From the NCBI GenBank assembly GCA_037783415.1, contig JAZGTN010000028.1:2003001-2067000 (forward strand): a stretch of DNA of 64,000 nt. The letters run 5' to 3'. A model generated the notes under the pieces. It saw only the letters and a list, made by a program, of their open reading frames with translations. It searched no databases and was not told the DNA's origin. Positions within the stretch are counted from its first letter, which is position 1, and every line of letters starts with the position of its first letter. Shown in pieces: positions 13,260 to 27,188 of the stretch. The position numbers and the translations under genes are program-made. The stretch is from Leptasterias polaris. Its lineage: Eukaryota; Echinodermata; Asteroidea; Forcipulatida; Asteriidae.

Positions 13260-13929
13260 AAACGATGCACTATCACATGGCTGCCGTTTCTATTAAAACT
13301 AAGACATATCATGTGACGCGCTCTAAACCAATGAAAAGGCAGAATATTTGTTAGGGGTGTTATAATATACGATAGCCTACTATCTGTCTCATGACATACT
13401 CTTACTGTGTGCCAAATTCCAAGCTTGCATCATCAAAGACACAATTCCCCCCAAATAATTCCCCCAATATGCCCCAACCATTTCAGAGTTTAACACGGTC
13501 ATCCTGTCCTTTTCCTGTCACGACTGTTTCACAAGGTTTCTACGTTCAGAGGTAACTGTTAAAAGCATGCTACTTAAGAACGTCATTGAGGGAGTATTTA
13601 ACACATATACTTTAATTTCCATCATCTAGTGTTCAATAAACACATCAACTGACAAACCTGTGAGAATTTCATCAAAATATGCCCCGTTTCAGTGAAAACA
13701 ATGAAAAATTGTGTGTTTTGTCAGGACTTTTGTGCACATTCATACTCTTTATCGCTTATTTTGATTGTGCATCGTGTCTATTTGTACACACACAAGCTTT
13801 ATATTATTGCGGCATTCAAAATAAGCTATTTTAGGGGGGTCTTCAATTAATATTTTCTCGATTCTGACAGCATTCAGACAGAAATGTTTCTCTGGAGGAT
13901 TGGTTTGGGTATGAACTTTATACTCAGCA

Positions 13930-13988
13930 AGCTTCCAGATTGAAGCTAAGCAATTTTGAAGCTTCCAGATTGAAGCTAAGCAATTTTG
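13930..13988 (+). repeat. 30-bp perfect tandem duplication
   Basis: The unit contains 'agcttccagattgaagctaa' and is present twice in a row. Confidence 0.85.
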
Positions 13989-14160
13989 TTTCCAATTATT
14001 AAAAATTACTAAAAGAGAGGTTTAATTGCAATTTTCTCGTCATTGTCATCATATAATAATCATCAGTATAACAAGAGACCACATATTTTGTAGATTGAAG
14101 AAGAAGAAAACAATGCTGACCTCAGACTGCTTCCAAATTGTCTCCAGTTCTAAACCAGAG

Positions 14161-14353
14161 ACCAATTTCAAAGAGCTGCTCAAGCAGAAAATATTGCATA
14201 AAATATTTCTGCTCAGCAAAAATTACCAGGAAACTAGTTACAATCGAGTACATACACGACATGGCATTTTGGCTGGTAGAATTCTTATGGTAAGCACGAT
14301 TGTTTTGTGCCGAGGTAATTTTGTTTTGCTCGCGGCAGCTCTATGACATTGCC
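14161..14353. mobile_element. MITE family C, copy 2
   Basis: The ends are 'accaatttcaaagagctgct' and 'cggcagctctatgacattg'. The inner 'ttttggctggtagaattc' and 'atggtaagca' match the other copies. Confidence 0.55.
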
Positions 14354-15364
14354 CAGATCTCAATCTCAATTCTAATAAGCATTGACTTTTGATCTGAGTG
14401 TGCCCAAATACATTCACGCTCAATTTGACCCTGCCGTCATAAAAACCATCTTTCACAACACCGACTTTTTTCTCTTCTTTCGTCTTATTCTACAGCCCAT
14501 CCTCAACCATTCCTCAAGATATGATGCCACCCAGTCAAGTCACGATATGTATGGACTCTTTCTCAACAACAAGACAGGGCTTGATGCAGCAAACTCGGGG
14601 CAAGCGACATCTAACATTAATAAAGACACCATCAAAGGATGCCGCCAATTCTTTGATGTCACGCTTGGATTAAGCCAGTGTGTAGCTGGCAAAATGTATA
14701 CTATTTAACTACACAATGAAGATTCAAACGCGCTATTAAGCAAGCTATCGGCGCATGGACATGATAACATCACTATAGGAGTGTGTGTGTACGCAGCGGC
14801 AAAATGAAGAAGCTATGAGGTAGAGAAAGGCATTGAAATTGCACCGAGTCGAGCTTTAATTTTGCTTTACTTGTCAATTTGGCTTTGTCAGATTGAAGCG
14901 GGGGAAAAATAAAGGGCTTGACTCATCTAGATGGCTTTGATATTTCGGACAGCGGCGAAAAGTACCCAATGTCAGGGTGAATAAAAAGCCATTGATTTGC
15001 AAGGTGATTAAAAAAATATCAAGATGAGAACGAGTTGGATAAATGTAACTTCATGATTGTACACGTAGCATTCAGCAAAAAAGGAAATTTTACATTTTGT
15101 TATAGTTTCAAATTTTGTTTAAGTTTCAAATTATTTAAGTTTCAATCGTCATTATGTTCATATTATTTTATGATAATTACTTGACTGTATTTATTCACCA
15201 CTTGCACCAACTTCAAGTGCAGTTCGGTCTGCCGCACTTGCTCTATTGAGAGTCAAATTGTAAGTAACAACTATGGTAACTACATGTATGCTTAACACAT
15301 TGTATAACACAAGGCGACATTGAATCCCAAAATGGCACAACCGAAATTATAATCATTTGGGAGG

Positions 15365-15660
15365 CTAATCATCCTTACTCGCAGCTGAGAAGCTGAATTG
15401 CAAGGACATGGCTACAACAGGCTTGAGCCGCAGGCATGCAGCCACATTGACCCATATATGACCATGGAGCACAGCAAAAGATCGAACGTGTTTGATTTTT
15501 CCTGAGGGAGGAAAACAGGACGGCCCAAAAAAACCACTAGTGGCACAGTAGAGAACCAACGCACAACTCTACGCACAAATGGCCCTAAGCGGGAATCGAA
15601 CTAGGGCCACAGTGATGATACGCAAGCGTTTTACGCACTATAGCCATCCATGACACCCTA
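15365..15660 (-). mobile_element. tRNA-headed SINE of another family
   Basis: The minus strand starts with a tRNA-like head near 15660 (ATGGCTATAGTGCGTAA, then the B box AGTTCGATTCC). A roughly 220-bp body follows, with 'cctccctcaggaaaaatc'. No second full copy was noticed in the window. Confidence 0.5.
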
Positions 15661-17074
15661 ATATGTATTGTGATGATGACGTCATGTGAATTGGGTCAAC
15701 ACCAACACTCAAAAGCAAAAGGACTTCAACAGCTCCTTAAGTTATTCCAAACTCAAACAAATTTAGGGAAAGATGCTAAAGTACTACAGTTTAATTCAAA
15801 GACTGTTATCCCCCATGTCTGTTTACAGGCAATAGAGTACATGTATTTCTACAGTTCCCAGATATTTCAGAATACTACATGTTGATTGCATTATGGCTTC
15901 ACTCAGTCCAACCAATACAAGACCAAAACTCGAGGGACATCTTCCTGATAACCAAGTCACTCCTTCCATTTGTGAAACCGAAGTTTCTCTCCTCCCCGCC
16001 ATCACTTGAGATGTTGAAATAGGAAACCATGCCTTGATCTTATTCGACAGAGAGTACAAGAGCACGAAGACGCGAGAGCAATGGCAGAGATGGCATGAGT
16101 CATAACGGAGAGACTTGAATCCCTTAGGGCTACAGGTGGGATGCGGCATAGGAACTGCTTATTATTATTTCTTGCACATCAAGTCATAAAGGCACGTAGG
16201 CCTCCTCTGAAGATGGTGAAATTTGTGTTTTCTTAAACTTTGTGATTGATTTTGAAGGCAATATGTGTCAGGTTGTCTTGATAAATTTGTTTGGGATTGC
16301 AATAGGGCTCTTACTAATAATTATACTCAAATATGTAATCAAAACAAAATTAAGACAATTTCAATTAAAAACAACATATGGAGTTTAGTCTTTAAAAAAT
16401 TTACCTGCATGGCATTTGCAACAAGATCTTAATTGCATTTGAAATTAATAGACAATGTTTCCCACTGTAATTTTCATATTGTACTTATACCTTCTAGTTT
16501 ACTAGTCCTCTCTTCAGAAAAAAAACCCAAAACTAAGTAAAACAGAATTAATCGTTTCCTCGATTTTGAAAACTTTGCTGATTTGTTTGTACGTGTGCAT
16601 AAAAGCTGACAATGATTCTCCTGAAATCCTGTTCATAAGGCCGATGTAACTCCAGTGTAAGCCACGCCCACTTCACACAAAATGGCTCCAACAGTTCCCA
16701 GAAGTCCATAGGAAATGTATGCATTTGAGCTAACTTTTTTTTTCTTCTCCTTTTTTTAATTAAAATAATTGTATGACTTGCTTTTCAATAATGTTGTGCA
16801 AAGTCTAAAGGTTCTCTCAGAACTATCAGTTTCTGTATTGGAAAAATGAAATAAGTGATTTTTCGGTAAAATTACACACATATGATTATATTTTCTTCAA
16901 TTATTTTATGTAAGATTTAAACAATCTTTGGGCTTCCTCTTTCTAAATTTTTTCCCAGAGACTCAAAGTAAGGTCTTGTAAAGGTCTTGTAAGAATTATC
17001 AGTTTCCGTCATCAGAAATGCCTTCAAAGTTCAAATAAGTGATTCTGGATAAAAAACAAAAACACCCCCCAAAC

Positions 17075-17275
17075 GCAGAACTGTCAACATTTGCATCTTG
17101 CAATCAGGGATTTTTTGCACAACAATCAGGGAGATATTTAGAATTACGGTCAACATAAAAGGGAAAACATTCCCATAATCAGGGAGATTTTCAAATGTGT
17201 TCATCAGAACATGGAAAGATTGGTTTACTTTCAGGGAACTTTCTGCAGAATCAGGGAGAGTTGGCAGCTCTGTCA
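17075..17275. mobile_element. MITE family L (GACAGAGCTGCCAAC ends), copy 1
   Basis: The left 'cagaactgtcaacatttgc' and right 'gttggcagctctgtc' are near-complements. The interior has repeated 'caatcaggga(g)'. A second copy is at 21665-21855, and a right-end fragment at 40811-40877. Confidence 0.55.
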
Positions 17276-20175
17276 AACGTACGCCAACTTTGGCCATGGA
17301 AGTAGCTGCATCTGTGTACGTGCTGCAGACTCTTGCGTTTGCGAGACGTACAGACCGACTTACAAATATACATGTACAAACAAGATTAATTGTTCCTGTT
17401 TAATAAATAACATACAGTTGATGTCTAAGATCAATGATCAGTTATCATGGCGTCAGAGAGCCTGGACTGTATGACCTCACTCCTACATGACAACAAACAA
17501 GGCTGTGTCATCCTCTGCTTTTTCTTCAGAGCGGCTAATTGTGTTGGGTTATTTTTCTCCCTGCTTGGCTCCAAACTAAAATGGAGAAGACGACACAATT
17601 GTGCAAACCCCCCACCCTGTTTAATTCCAGATAGACTAGGCTTGCTCTTCACATAATGAAAGTAAAATTTATTATACTACTTCAAGACACTATAGAGGAT
17701 TGGTAAGAATAAAAAAACAATTGTTAAATTGTAGTCTGAAAGCGTACTGATTATGAAGTTCATATCAGAACCATTTTTTCTGTGAAATATTTCCCTCTGA
17801 AATGAAGTCATATTCAAGAAAACTGTATCTGAAAACCTTAAACAGACGCAAACAAATTTAGGAAAACATGTGTACATGCTGAAAATTAATTTCATGTAAA
17901 TGTTCACGTGTATGGTTAATCACACAAAACATTAACAATGCTTACAGATTTTTGTGGTCAGAAAAATTCAATTCTATGCTCATTTTGAAGCAATTTAATC
18001 TAAACCCAATGGTAATTACTATTATTATTTATTTGACCAAGACAAACCATACACAAATTACAAAGAAACAAGTTACAATAAAGCTCACACCTCTGATATA
18101 AATCACAAAATGTTGCTCTGTTTGGTACAAAATTCTTTCCTTCATTACAAATTTGAAAATTGGAGAAAAAAAACACATACATTATGTACAGTGTATATAA
18201 TGATGGACAAACTCCGGTACATGAATTTGTGGATGCTCATTAACGCTGAAGGAACAAAAAGGCTGATAACTGTACAGATACGTACATAGAGTCATACCTG
18301 CGTATCCTTGAACGATTTTGATTATATACATGTTTTATGTACTTATACCTCTTCTTCTGTACATACAAATTGTGCGATCATAATAGTTACCATGGAAACA
18401 CAGAATAACTGGTTAAGGCCAAGGTTGTGTGAAAAAGGTCGTCAGACTTACTGGCGCCAAGAACAAAAATCCACCGATCTTCATCACAATATCAAAGGAA
18501 CTCTGCAGATATGGCGATGATTTGTATCGTAATGCTGCACAAGGATTTTATGACAACCGACAGAATTTAGTCCTTGGGTTTTGTAACATCTGCAGAACTT
18601 AGTCCCTACATAATTAAACTATGATTCCATTTGAATATTTCATTTAATGTAACATGAACAAATCAATCAACACCTATAAGATCAATACAAGGAAAAATGT
18701 AACTTAACAATTTTGATTTTGATGTAAAGTTGGGGAGAAATCTGAACCCTAAAAAATACCAACAGGAAAAGTCCACTCACCACATCGAACACATACAGAA
18801 ACCAAACAAATTTGAGTGCATCAATCACTTATTTTTAAATCACTAACATGCAGAAGGTGCCCCCCCTTTTTTGAATAAAATAAACTAAAAATATATTAAA
18901 TAAACTATACAAAAATATATATAAAACTTTCAGAATTTTTTAGTCACACCTTGTTTTGCAGAACACAGTACTGCACATGTGTACATGTATGTGACCTTAA
19001 AGAAAAAACAAACAAACAAATAGTCCCTGTACTAACTAAACAGTTACTAAGCAATGAATGATCGCCATTCTATGTATTGCACAAATCAAACTAGTCACCC
19101 TCCCCCCCAAAAAAAAAACAGAAAGAAAGACAAAACAAAGCAACAAACATATACTGTACATGTATAGGAATATATATTCTGAAACCAACATCTTATTTAA
19201 ACTACAGGGCCGGCTAAGTGCATCAGCAAAAATATCTAAACCAGCACCAAAATAAGTCTGGAAAATAAATTGCTGTACAGAGTATACACAATTGTTGAAT
19301 GAAGTCTATCTTTGGTGGGATGTCTAAAGCTACATAAGTATGAAGGAGACTAAAATCTCAAGGAAGGTCCAGGTGTTACTAAAGAAATACTCTCAGAATT
19401 GCTAAATGCTTACAACCTGAATCTCTGAACTGTTGTAGAGGTGTAATTAGAGTGTAGTGTGCATGGTTGTTGTTATGCACATTTTATTAAATCCATGCAT
19501 ACTAATGAAGAAATTAGATCACCCAGTCACTCATCAATGAAAAAACACGCTGCCATCTCTCCCTTCCAGCGTCCATCTTAAGCACTCATCTAGTTTTATT
19601 CCCCCCCTTGCGGGGGCCCCATCCACTGTCTGATGATAAATAGTTCATTACTCCACAACACGACACAGCGTCTTGCTGCTGAACCAACCCGGACCGAGGA
19701 GGGAGGGGATGATGCAGCCTGGTCACGTGACCAGCATCGTGATCATCAACGATGCATGCAAACACGTGTCGCTAACCTTCTTGATGTTAAGTAAGTAGGA
19801 GCGGCTGCTAGTGTCTTCAAGATGGATTCATGTCTCCCATTAGGTAGGGTCTCCGATAATAAAGAAACGAACACTAACGTAATATTTGAAGAAAATGACA
19901 ATGAACTTGTGTTTGAAAAGGGAGAATGAGGTCAGTTCATTAGAAAATCGCAAAGAGTCAACTTTAAAGCGTGTTGAAAATGATTTTTTTGTTTATTTTT
20001 TTATTTTTTTATTTTTTAGGCTGAAAAAAGAAGAAAATACAAATTATTACTCTGACTGATGCGCACAGAATATATGAAGGCATTTTATGTAGACATGTAC
20101 TAACAAGGAAAACCAGCCAATGATTTAAGCTCTGCAATTCTCAAATATTTTTCAAACAAGAATATTTTCCTGCGA

Positions 20176-20385
20176 CCTCCTGATTAACATGCCGGTGCTC
20201 TACCAACTGAGCCATCTAGCCCTAATGTTGGCGGTCTCCTATTTTGTCAATATCTTTGTTCGAGGGTAACAGTTAGAAGCCATTCAATCTGCAGTTGCTG
20301 TATAAGCAGGGATCACACCCAATTTTACAGCCTGGGAAACAGCAGCAGAGGGATCACCTTCAGAAAATGCAACTTTATATTTAAA
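20176..20385 (-). mobile_element. tRNA-Asn-related SINE copy
   Basis: This has the same A box and 'gccggcatgttaatc' anticodon region as 61025, and the same flanking block ('tgttggcggtctcc', 'gggatcacaccc'). The B-box side is truncated. Confidence 0.6.
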
Positions 20386-21664
20386 AGAATATTGTCTAGA
20401 CGATACAAAAGACCGTTTATTACACCAATATCTCCTGATACAATCTACCAAAGAATATTGTTTGTATCTCCAACAACTCAGCTAAAAACTCTGTTTTGGG
20501 AACATATTTGTATACTATGTATGATGTGGTATTGTAAGTATGTGTGTACAGTCTCTAGCGTATGGAGAGGTTCCCATTGCAATCCTAGTAGATCCAAGGC
20601 CGACAATAATTTGATTTTTACTAATCAATTACCGACCTTAAGGGGATTGAAAATTCTCAGAAGGACAGCAGTAGAATCAATCCAATGACTAGTATCAAAT
20701 GAATCACTCGCTGAATACTGTATCGAGGCTAGAATCAAAACAATCTCAACTAAATAACAAAACAATTAATAAATAAAAGTATTATTATCCCTCATTTCCA
20801 CTAGACCACAGATCCTGTTGCTTAGACCTTTCACTGGCAGAGAAACAAATTTTACAATGACCTGAAACAAAACGTATTTTTTATTTACTTGCTGCTTTTT
20901 TCACTAGGTGGTGTGGAATTAAGAAACATAAGTATACTAATTTATGTAAATTTATGAAAGTATTTGTATGGAAAGAAACTCTAGACTAACAGACTTGTTT
21001 GGATGTGGAGTATCTGGCCAAGTGCTAAAATTACTGAACTCTAGCCAGCCGTCCGGTGAGTATTTCTAGCCCTTTATGTGTGTGTGCTGATTGACCGACT
21101 TTGTTTAATACAAGCACAATTTAAAAGGGTGAAGACAATATGCCTTTTTTTATATCATTATAAATACATGTCACACTGTTAGTGTTAGTCATCTTCACCA
21201 CTGTTTAAAATGGCACTGGGGACCAAATCTAGTTCTGAGAGTTGCACCTGTTGTCAGTCCACTGTTAAATATTAATTACATGTACAATGTACATGTATCG
21301 CTATCGGTATTGTTTATTATTTTTCATTTACTAACATCCAGTTTTAAAAACATCAGTAATCAGGATGATATTCATGGGCAGACTGCACACTGCCGAGGAT
21401 TAAAACAAGTTGTTAAAAAAATGTATTCACAACCAGGTCCAAATTTACATTTATGTAAATCATCAACAATGCACACAAATGAGATGAACAAGACAAAACA
21501 AGTAATGCTAGATGTAGGAATCCAAGCATCATATGAAATATGCATGCATCCTCCAGAATTCCCCCCCCCCCCCCCCCCCCGGAGATTACCCTGGTACGTA
21601 GCAGGTGACCTTTAACCCACCAAGTACAATCCCCAAGAGGTCCTGGAGCATTTCCGATGGCCAC

Positions 21665-21855
21665 GACAGAGCTGCAAACATTTGCATCAGTGAGACTTTG
21701 TACAACAATCAGGCAGATATTTAGAATTACATTCAACATCAGGGGAAAAGTTTCTGAAATCAGGGAGATTTCAAATTTGTTAGACAGAACATGGAAATAT
21801 TGGTTTATTTTTCAGGGAACTTTCTGCAGGATCAGGGAGAGTTGGCAGCTCTGCC
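21665..21855. mobile_element. MITE family L, copy 2
   Basis: 'gacagagctgcaaacatttg' at the left, 'gagttggcagctctgcc' at the right, and a shared inner 'gatatttagaattac'. Confidence 0.58.
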
Positions 21856-23322
21856 AAACATACATATACGCCTACCTTGGCAAGTCTGCTACAAGCAATA
21901 TCCAAATATTACAGTATTCGCAGATAAGCCAGTTAATTTCTATTCTTTTTAAGCTCATCTGTTATTGTAGTTTTCATTTCTATACTCTCTTCAAATCCAG
22001 GAAGACCTCCGATTAACTCTTTGGGATACAATTAATATTTTATGAAGATACACTGCATTTGCTACAGAGCAGTCCAGTGATCCAGAGCATGATGTACAGT
22101 TGTACATTTACAATCCAAACAGCGGATGACCTTATTGGGTCATAAATTTTCAACCTGTCTGCAGATAACTTTAAAGGTGTAGTGTAACCAAAAATGTTTA
22201 TGATGACAGGCCTGGAATATCATCTTGGAAAGGGCAACGTCATTTTCATTTTGGAAAGGGCACTTCCATTGTCTAACCCAAGTGCCAAGTCTAAACTTTT
22301 GAAGGGGCACCAAGGCCAAGACCTAGAAATTAAGAAAAAAAGACACAAGAAAAAAAAAAAAAAAAAAGGAAAAAAAACCATTACAACTGCTGAAACCCTC
22401 AAGTTTTAAGTGAAAATAATCATTTCAACAAAAGACAATTAAAAAACAACAATATCACACTCAGCAATTACCAAAGGAAGATTGTGGTTGTACTGTATCA
22501 TGATTAGTGTCACTTTTACATGACAAATGTTTTACAGCCTAGAAAATGTTTTAAGGAGAAGTGGACAGAAAACAACCCTTTTTCTAGATTTAGGCATGGT
22601 TATTTCGATTACTTTTGGCCAGTGTCCGAGTTGACGGCTACAACTATGGCCATGGCTAGATCTCAACAAAAGTCGTAGCCACAGCCAATGGCTACAACTT
22701 TTATATCCAAAGTCACTCAATTATGACAAGATGTAACCAAACCAAAGCTGGAGGAAAATTAGTCTTGGTCCTCCATTTTCATAAATCATTTTCACAATAA
22801 GGAGGGGCTTTCACTCGACAACAGGTTGGGGTTTGACTTAGCCTTGTGCTCTTTAAAACTTAACGTGTGCTTTTGACAAAGGGTGTCAAATTAACCGACT
22901 AACACCAATGTAGTAATTTATCATTTTTAATTCTGAATCGTCATTTTCAAAGAATAGCTCTTTTCCTGTCATATGGTCCTTATCAAATTGATCAGTTGTC
23001 CAGAAATCATCACAAAGGGGTGGAAAATCTTGATTGTTGTGAGTTGTTAAGTAACTCATGTATTAATTATTAACTCTTTAACTTTTGCGGGTTGGGCGTG
23101 TTCTGATAATTACATAGTTTTTTTAGAGTAATATGTTGTGTAAGTACACTGAATGTCTAAAGCCTAAAGTTAATTTTTGTTTGGTGAGATCGGTTGGATA
23201 AAAATGAAAAACAAATCAAATTGATACAAAAAAGGAATTTTCCTCAGTTTTAAATGAGTCGTTAATTAACTGTGTTCAGTAATTAGTGATTTCTTTTAAG
23301 TGAAATAAAGAAGATGATTTAC

Positions 23323-23413
23323 CTATGTAGATGAAGGTGTTGTATTCACCCATCTTGCGATTTTTTTTAATTTGATGATCTCCATATCTTGACATCCTCA
23401 CTGTCCCGGCCAT
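23323..23413 (-). CDS. APBB: FE65/APBB-like gene, first coding exon
   Basis: This exon encodes 30 residues starting MAGTVRMSRYGD, plus the first base of codon 31. It ends at a good donor (TAG|gtaaat, read on the minus strand). That phase-1 end fits the acceptor at 3890 exactly: G joins AC to make Asp, followed by TKEAMTS. The start ATG lies in an AAGATGG context and is the first ATG after an in-frame TGA about 48 bases upstream. FE65 N-termini are poorly conserved, so the evidence is the splice-phase fit, the coding quality and the lack of any other suitable upstream exon, not homology. If right, the intron is about 19.4 kb. An alternative is that the exon belongs to another transcript. Confidence 0.62.
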
Positions 23414-23600
23414 CTTGAGAAAAGAGTCACTCCCCGAAAAAAAGAAATATCCACTTCATCCAGTCATCAGTAACGCCCTATTCTCGCTCGGACCGTCCCG
23501 TGGCTGGCTGGACACAAAAGACACAAGCCGTCCCTGTGAAAGAGTAGAGAGAATACTGAGTGAGTCCGGGGGAAGCTGGCCGGGTTAGAGCTCTACGATG
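23414..23600 (-). promoter_or_regulatory. probable 5' UTR / promoter-proximal region of the FE65-like gene
   Basis: This stretch lies immediately upstream of the presumed start codon. It is richer in CpG and GC than the surrounding intron and intergenic DNA. No TATA box or other defined motif was identified, so the transcription start is unknown. Confidence 0.3.
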
Positions 23601-24143
23601 ATGACGACGTCTGCGTGCACGGGATTGACCGTGTGCACACGTCACTCAAGCACACACCTTGTCTCATGGCATGGACTGAACATAGTATAAAGCAGTCTGC
23701 TTTGCCATTCAGCCCCTTTGGGTTTGATGATGAGTCGTGCATAGGAAATTATAAGCAAGGGCTATGGTTGTTATTGACACAGAACTTTGCTGGTGCACAG
23801 GTGTGGGGTAGTCAGGATTGTGGTGAATGTAACTTCTTGGCCTCGTGAGGGAGATATGTATGTGAACCATATGGACCTGTATTAATTAGCAGATGGGAGA
23901 TGTCAGACTGCTCCAAATGTCTTCTGGGAAAAAAATCCATGCAGTAAAAGAATAGTGTCAATGTGAAATGACTAACATGAATGTGCTGATGGTCCTGTGG
24001 GTCGATAGACAATTGTACAATGTCATTACAAACAATAATGTCGCAATTTGACCGTGTTTTAATGAGCAACATTACCCTTGAAGCACATGAATGTGGGCAC
24101 GTACACATGGACTGTATGTGTAATACTAAATCTTGCAACACAT

Positions 24144-24336
24144 CCAATTTCATAGAGCTGCTTAAGCACAAAAAGATACTGAGCATAACAAAATTATGCT
24201 TACCAGAATAAGGTAACCAGCCAAACTGTCATGTCACAGGTAGCATTCTTTTTATTGGTATCCTACTTATTTCTGCTTGGATTTTTTTTTTTTTTGGCAA
24301 TACTTTTTGCTTGAGCAGCTCTATGAAATTGGGCCC
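24144..24336. mobile_element. MITE family C, copy 3
   Basis: The ends are 'ccaatttcatagagctgctt' and 'gagcagctctatgaaattgg'. A T-run lies inside near the right end. Confidence 0.7.
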
Positions 24337-24966
24337 AGTTATACAAACCTGTAAATTAATCAAATTTAAAAATTAACTACTTGTGAGATTATGATATCCT
24401 GGCTATCACTTGTTGAGTTTGGATTACCGTAAAAGCCATACTTTTTGTAAGACTTTTTTTATTTTAACACATTTCAGAATTTACCTGAACCTGTAGTTGA
24501 TAGAATTGAAGTTAGGCATTTGGATATTTGCCAACGCTTAACTCAATTTCTATTCACTAAAAATACCCACTTACGCAAGCTTAAGATGCTGCCATATGAT
24601 TCATGAATTGAGTCATCAAATAGAGAGAAGCTTACAGAGCGATGCAGAAGAGTGTTTATCCCTTGAACTGTTGAAGTTGACAGTGGACGAGATCCGATAA
24701 ATGTGAAAGTTTCTGAAAATGGCTTGGTGGCCTGGGTTTCCCCCTTATTCAAGACCCATAACCGACCTGATTTTACCATTCATGAGGTTTACAGACTCTG
24801 TGCATCACCAGAAATACAACTCTACAGATTTGGACACTACGGGCTATTTCCAATATTTAATTTATTCTGATCATTCATTTTGTATAGCTTCACTTTTAAG
24901 AATACTGCAAGGTTTAAGACTGTTATCCCGTGCAGATGTCTTATTGCATTACAGCCACTCAGTCTT

Positions 24967-25108
24967 GGGCCGTATCTGAAATGACGGCTACGGCTATGGC
25001 TACATTTGTTGCTAAGGGTGTTGCTAGGGACGTAATATACTTCAACGCATGATGACATGGAAATCTAGCCGTAGCCATAGCTCTAGCCACCAATTCAGAC
25101 ACCACCTT
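24967..25108. mobile_element. MITE family J, copy at 24967
   Basis: 'gggccgtatctgaaatgacg' at the left and 'gccaccaattcagac' at the right. The inner 'ggctacggctatggctac' pairs with 'gtagccatagctctagcc'. Confidence 0.68.
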
Positions 25109-26742
25109 AGTAAACCAAAGCCGTAAGAGTCTGGCTCCTGGCAAATCAGTTCTTAACAATGTTTGTGTATATACACAGGGAACTTGACAAAGATGGCAGC
25201 CATGTGATGAAATCATGGAGCTACAAACTGAATTTTGATCAGAGTAAATCTTAATTCTACGGGGTTTTTTACTTTCTGAGTGCCAACAAATTTGTGGCTT
25301 GTCTGTGACTGCACATTGAATAAACTAATGCTTTAGGGAGTTTGTTTTGAAACTGAGGCATTTGTGTATGCATAAAACAATTTTGCTTCTCGCTCAAAAG
25401 TATGCACATTTACTGAAGATGCACTCAATTTTTGTATCCTATACTGCACAGACAAAAATAAAAGCGAATATGCCATACAACAGCTGTACAACAAAAGTTT
25501 CTTACTTTTACAGAGAATAAGTTTGGACATAAACATGTACAGTATATTATATGCATAAATATGAATTTTTCCCCAAATGTCTTCAAAATGCAGAGTAAGT
25601 TAGCACTCTTGTTGACATAAATTTGCAGCACTACATGTATGTGTAAAATCAAGGTGTGTTCCTACAATCAAGGTGTGTTCCTACATAAACAGTATGCGTG
25701 TATATTTAACGATATCCGTTGCATGACATTCACATGAAACAGTTGAAATCCTAATACCCTAATTTCTTAGAGAACCATCTCCTCATGGCCATCTACAATG
25801 TAAGAAGATCATGAATAAAAAATTATTTAAGTTTAAACCATTTGGCTAGACAGGGGTGCAGTCTGGATCGGAGGGAATACAAAACTACAATTTACATTAT
25901 GTGAACATGTGAACATGTCATGTACATGTACATTGTACATCACAGGGTTCTCCCCAAAAATGTTCAAAACTGTGGGGCAATCTGGACCCAAATTTTTGAA
26001 GTTTGGCCAAAGCACGCTGAATTGAACAAGGTCCTCTGAACATTTTGTACTTGGTGTCTATGCTTTAAAAGCACTAATGTGCAATATGGTGCATTCTAAG
26101 GAGTTGTTTATCTTTATGATTTTTGTGAATACACAAAATTAATAATTTTGTTTTGTCTTCTCCCATATCGACTGCAATTCGCGCACATCGACCTGATACC
26201 CTCGCGCGCGTATCGGCCTGATACGCTAGCTTGTGCATAGGGAGAATCTGATGCTGTTGGCACCGTGCTAAATAATGACAACATCTTGTATTAACTCACA
26301 TTTTATACTGTAAATCAAAAACAGTATTTTAAGGGACTGTTGAAAAATAGTTCACCCTTGTGTTGTAGACTTTCAACATAGGGCATTTCTGGTATTAAGA
26401 GGACCTTAAAATGTGCTCTATTTTGCTCACAGGTGTAGGGCCCCTATTCCAAGATGAAGTCTGGCCTGTTTGACTCATTCAGGGGCAATTTCATTTAAGA
26501 TGGACACAGCTCAAAAATTCAACGGCTAACCTTACAAAACTTAAACAGAAAAAAGAAGTTTGGTTGTCACAAAATAGTTTTTGGTTGATTTCCAGAGGCA
26601 AAGAGATGTTAAAAAAATTCAATCTGAGTACTTTTGATTACTTATTGGTTGATAAGGGAACCATTATACATGTAGTGCAGGTGCACCCTAAACTTCACCA
26701 TGATACATGTACAGCCATCTTGTTTTAACTTACAGCAAACTA
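25109..26742. other. intergenic, no gene seen
   Basis: AT-rich DNA with a short duplicated 'aatcaaggtgtgttccta' at about 25651 and a TGTACATG run near 25916. No coding signal. Confidence 0.45.
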
Positions 26743-27188
26743 AGGCCATTTCCGAATTAGCGGCTACGGCTATGCCTGAATCACCATGTTAATATGTCTT
26801 GAAGCATAGGCTGGCCTAAGCAACAGCCAAAGCAGATAAGGCCTACAATAGTGCTCAAGCTGAGTCGCTGAGACGTTTGGCACCTTTTTATAGAATTTGA
26901 ACAAAACTGAGACGAAAAGGGAAAACTATGTTGTATCTTGATTTTTTTTTGTGTGGTTGAATGAAAGTCAATACAATTAGTAAGCATGTCTTGATGATTA
27001 CTTTTGTATACAAAAAGGTCTTTATATATTATTGTTATAATTTGTTTTAACAATTTTTAATGCAACCTTGTGAAAGCTTGCCCCAAACCATGATATAGCA
27101 ACGGTCTTTAGTCTATGGACTTCAAATTGAAAAACTTGTTGGCCTTACATTTTTACCATAGCAGAGCCTTTCTCAGAGGCTTTACATG

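Larger units (their letters stand above)
3891..23322 (-). other. first large intron of the FE65-like gene
   Basis: This is 19.4 kb, presumed from the phase match of the flanking exons. It holds a tandem duplication, a Penelope fragment, several MITE copies, SINEs and hairpins, listed separately. The segments 6240-8004, 15661-17074, 17276-20175 and 21870-23322 contain nothing recognised beyond AT-rich DNA, G/C homopolymers and a few short repeats. Confidence 0.55.

Noticed and set aside
23812..24186. 124-codon minus-strand ORF upstream of the FE65-like gene
   Set aside because: Its N-terminal codons lie in a family C MITE. The rest has no recognisable domain.
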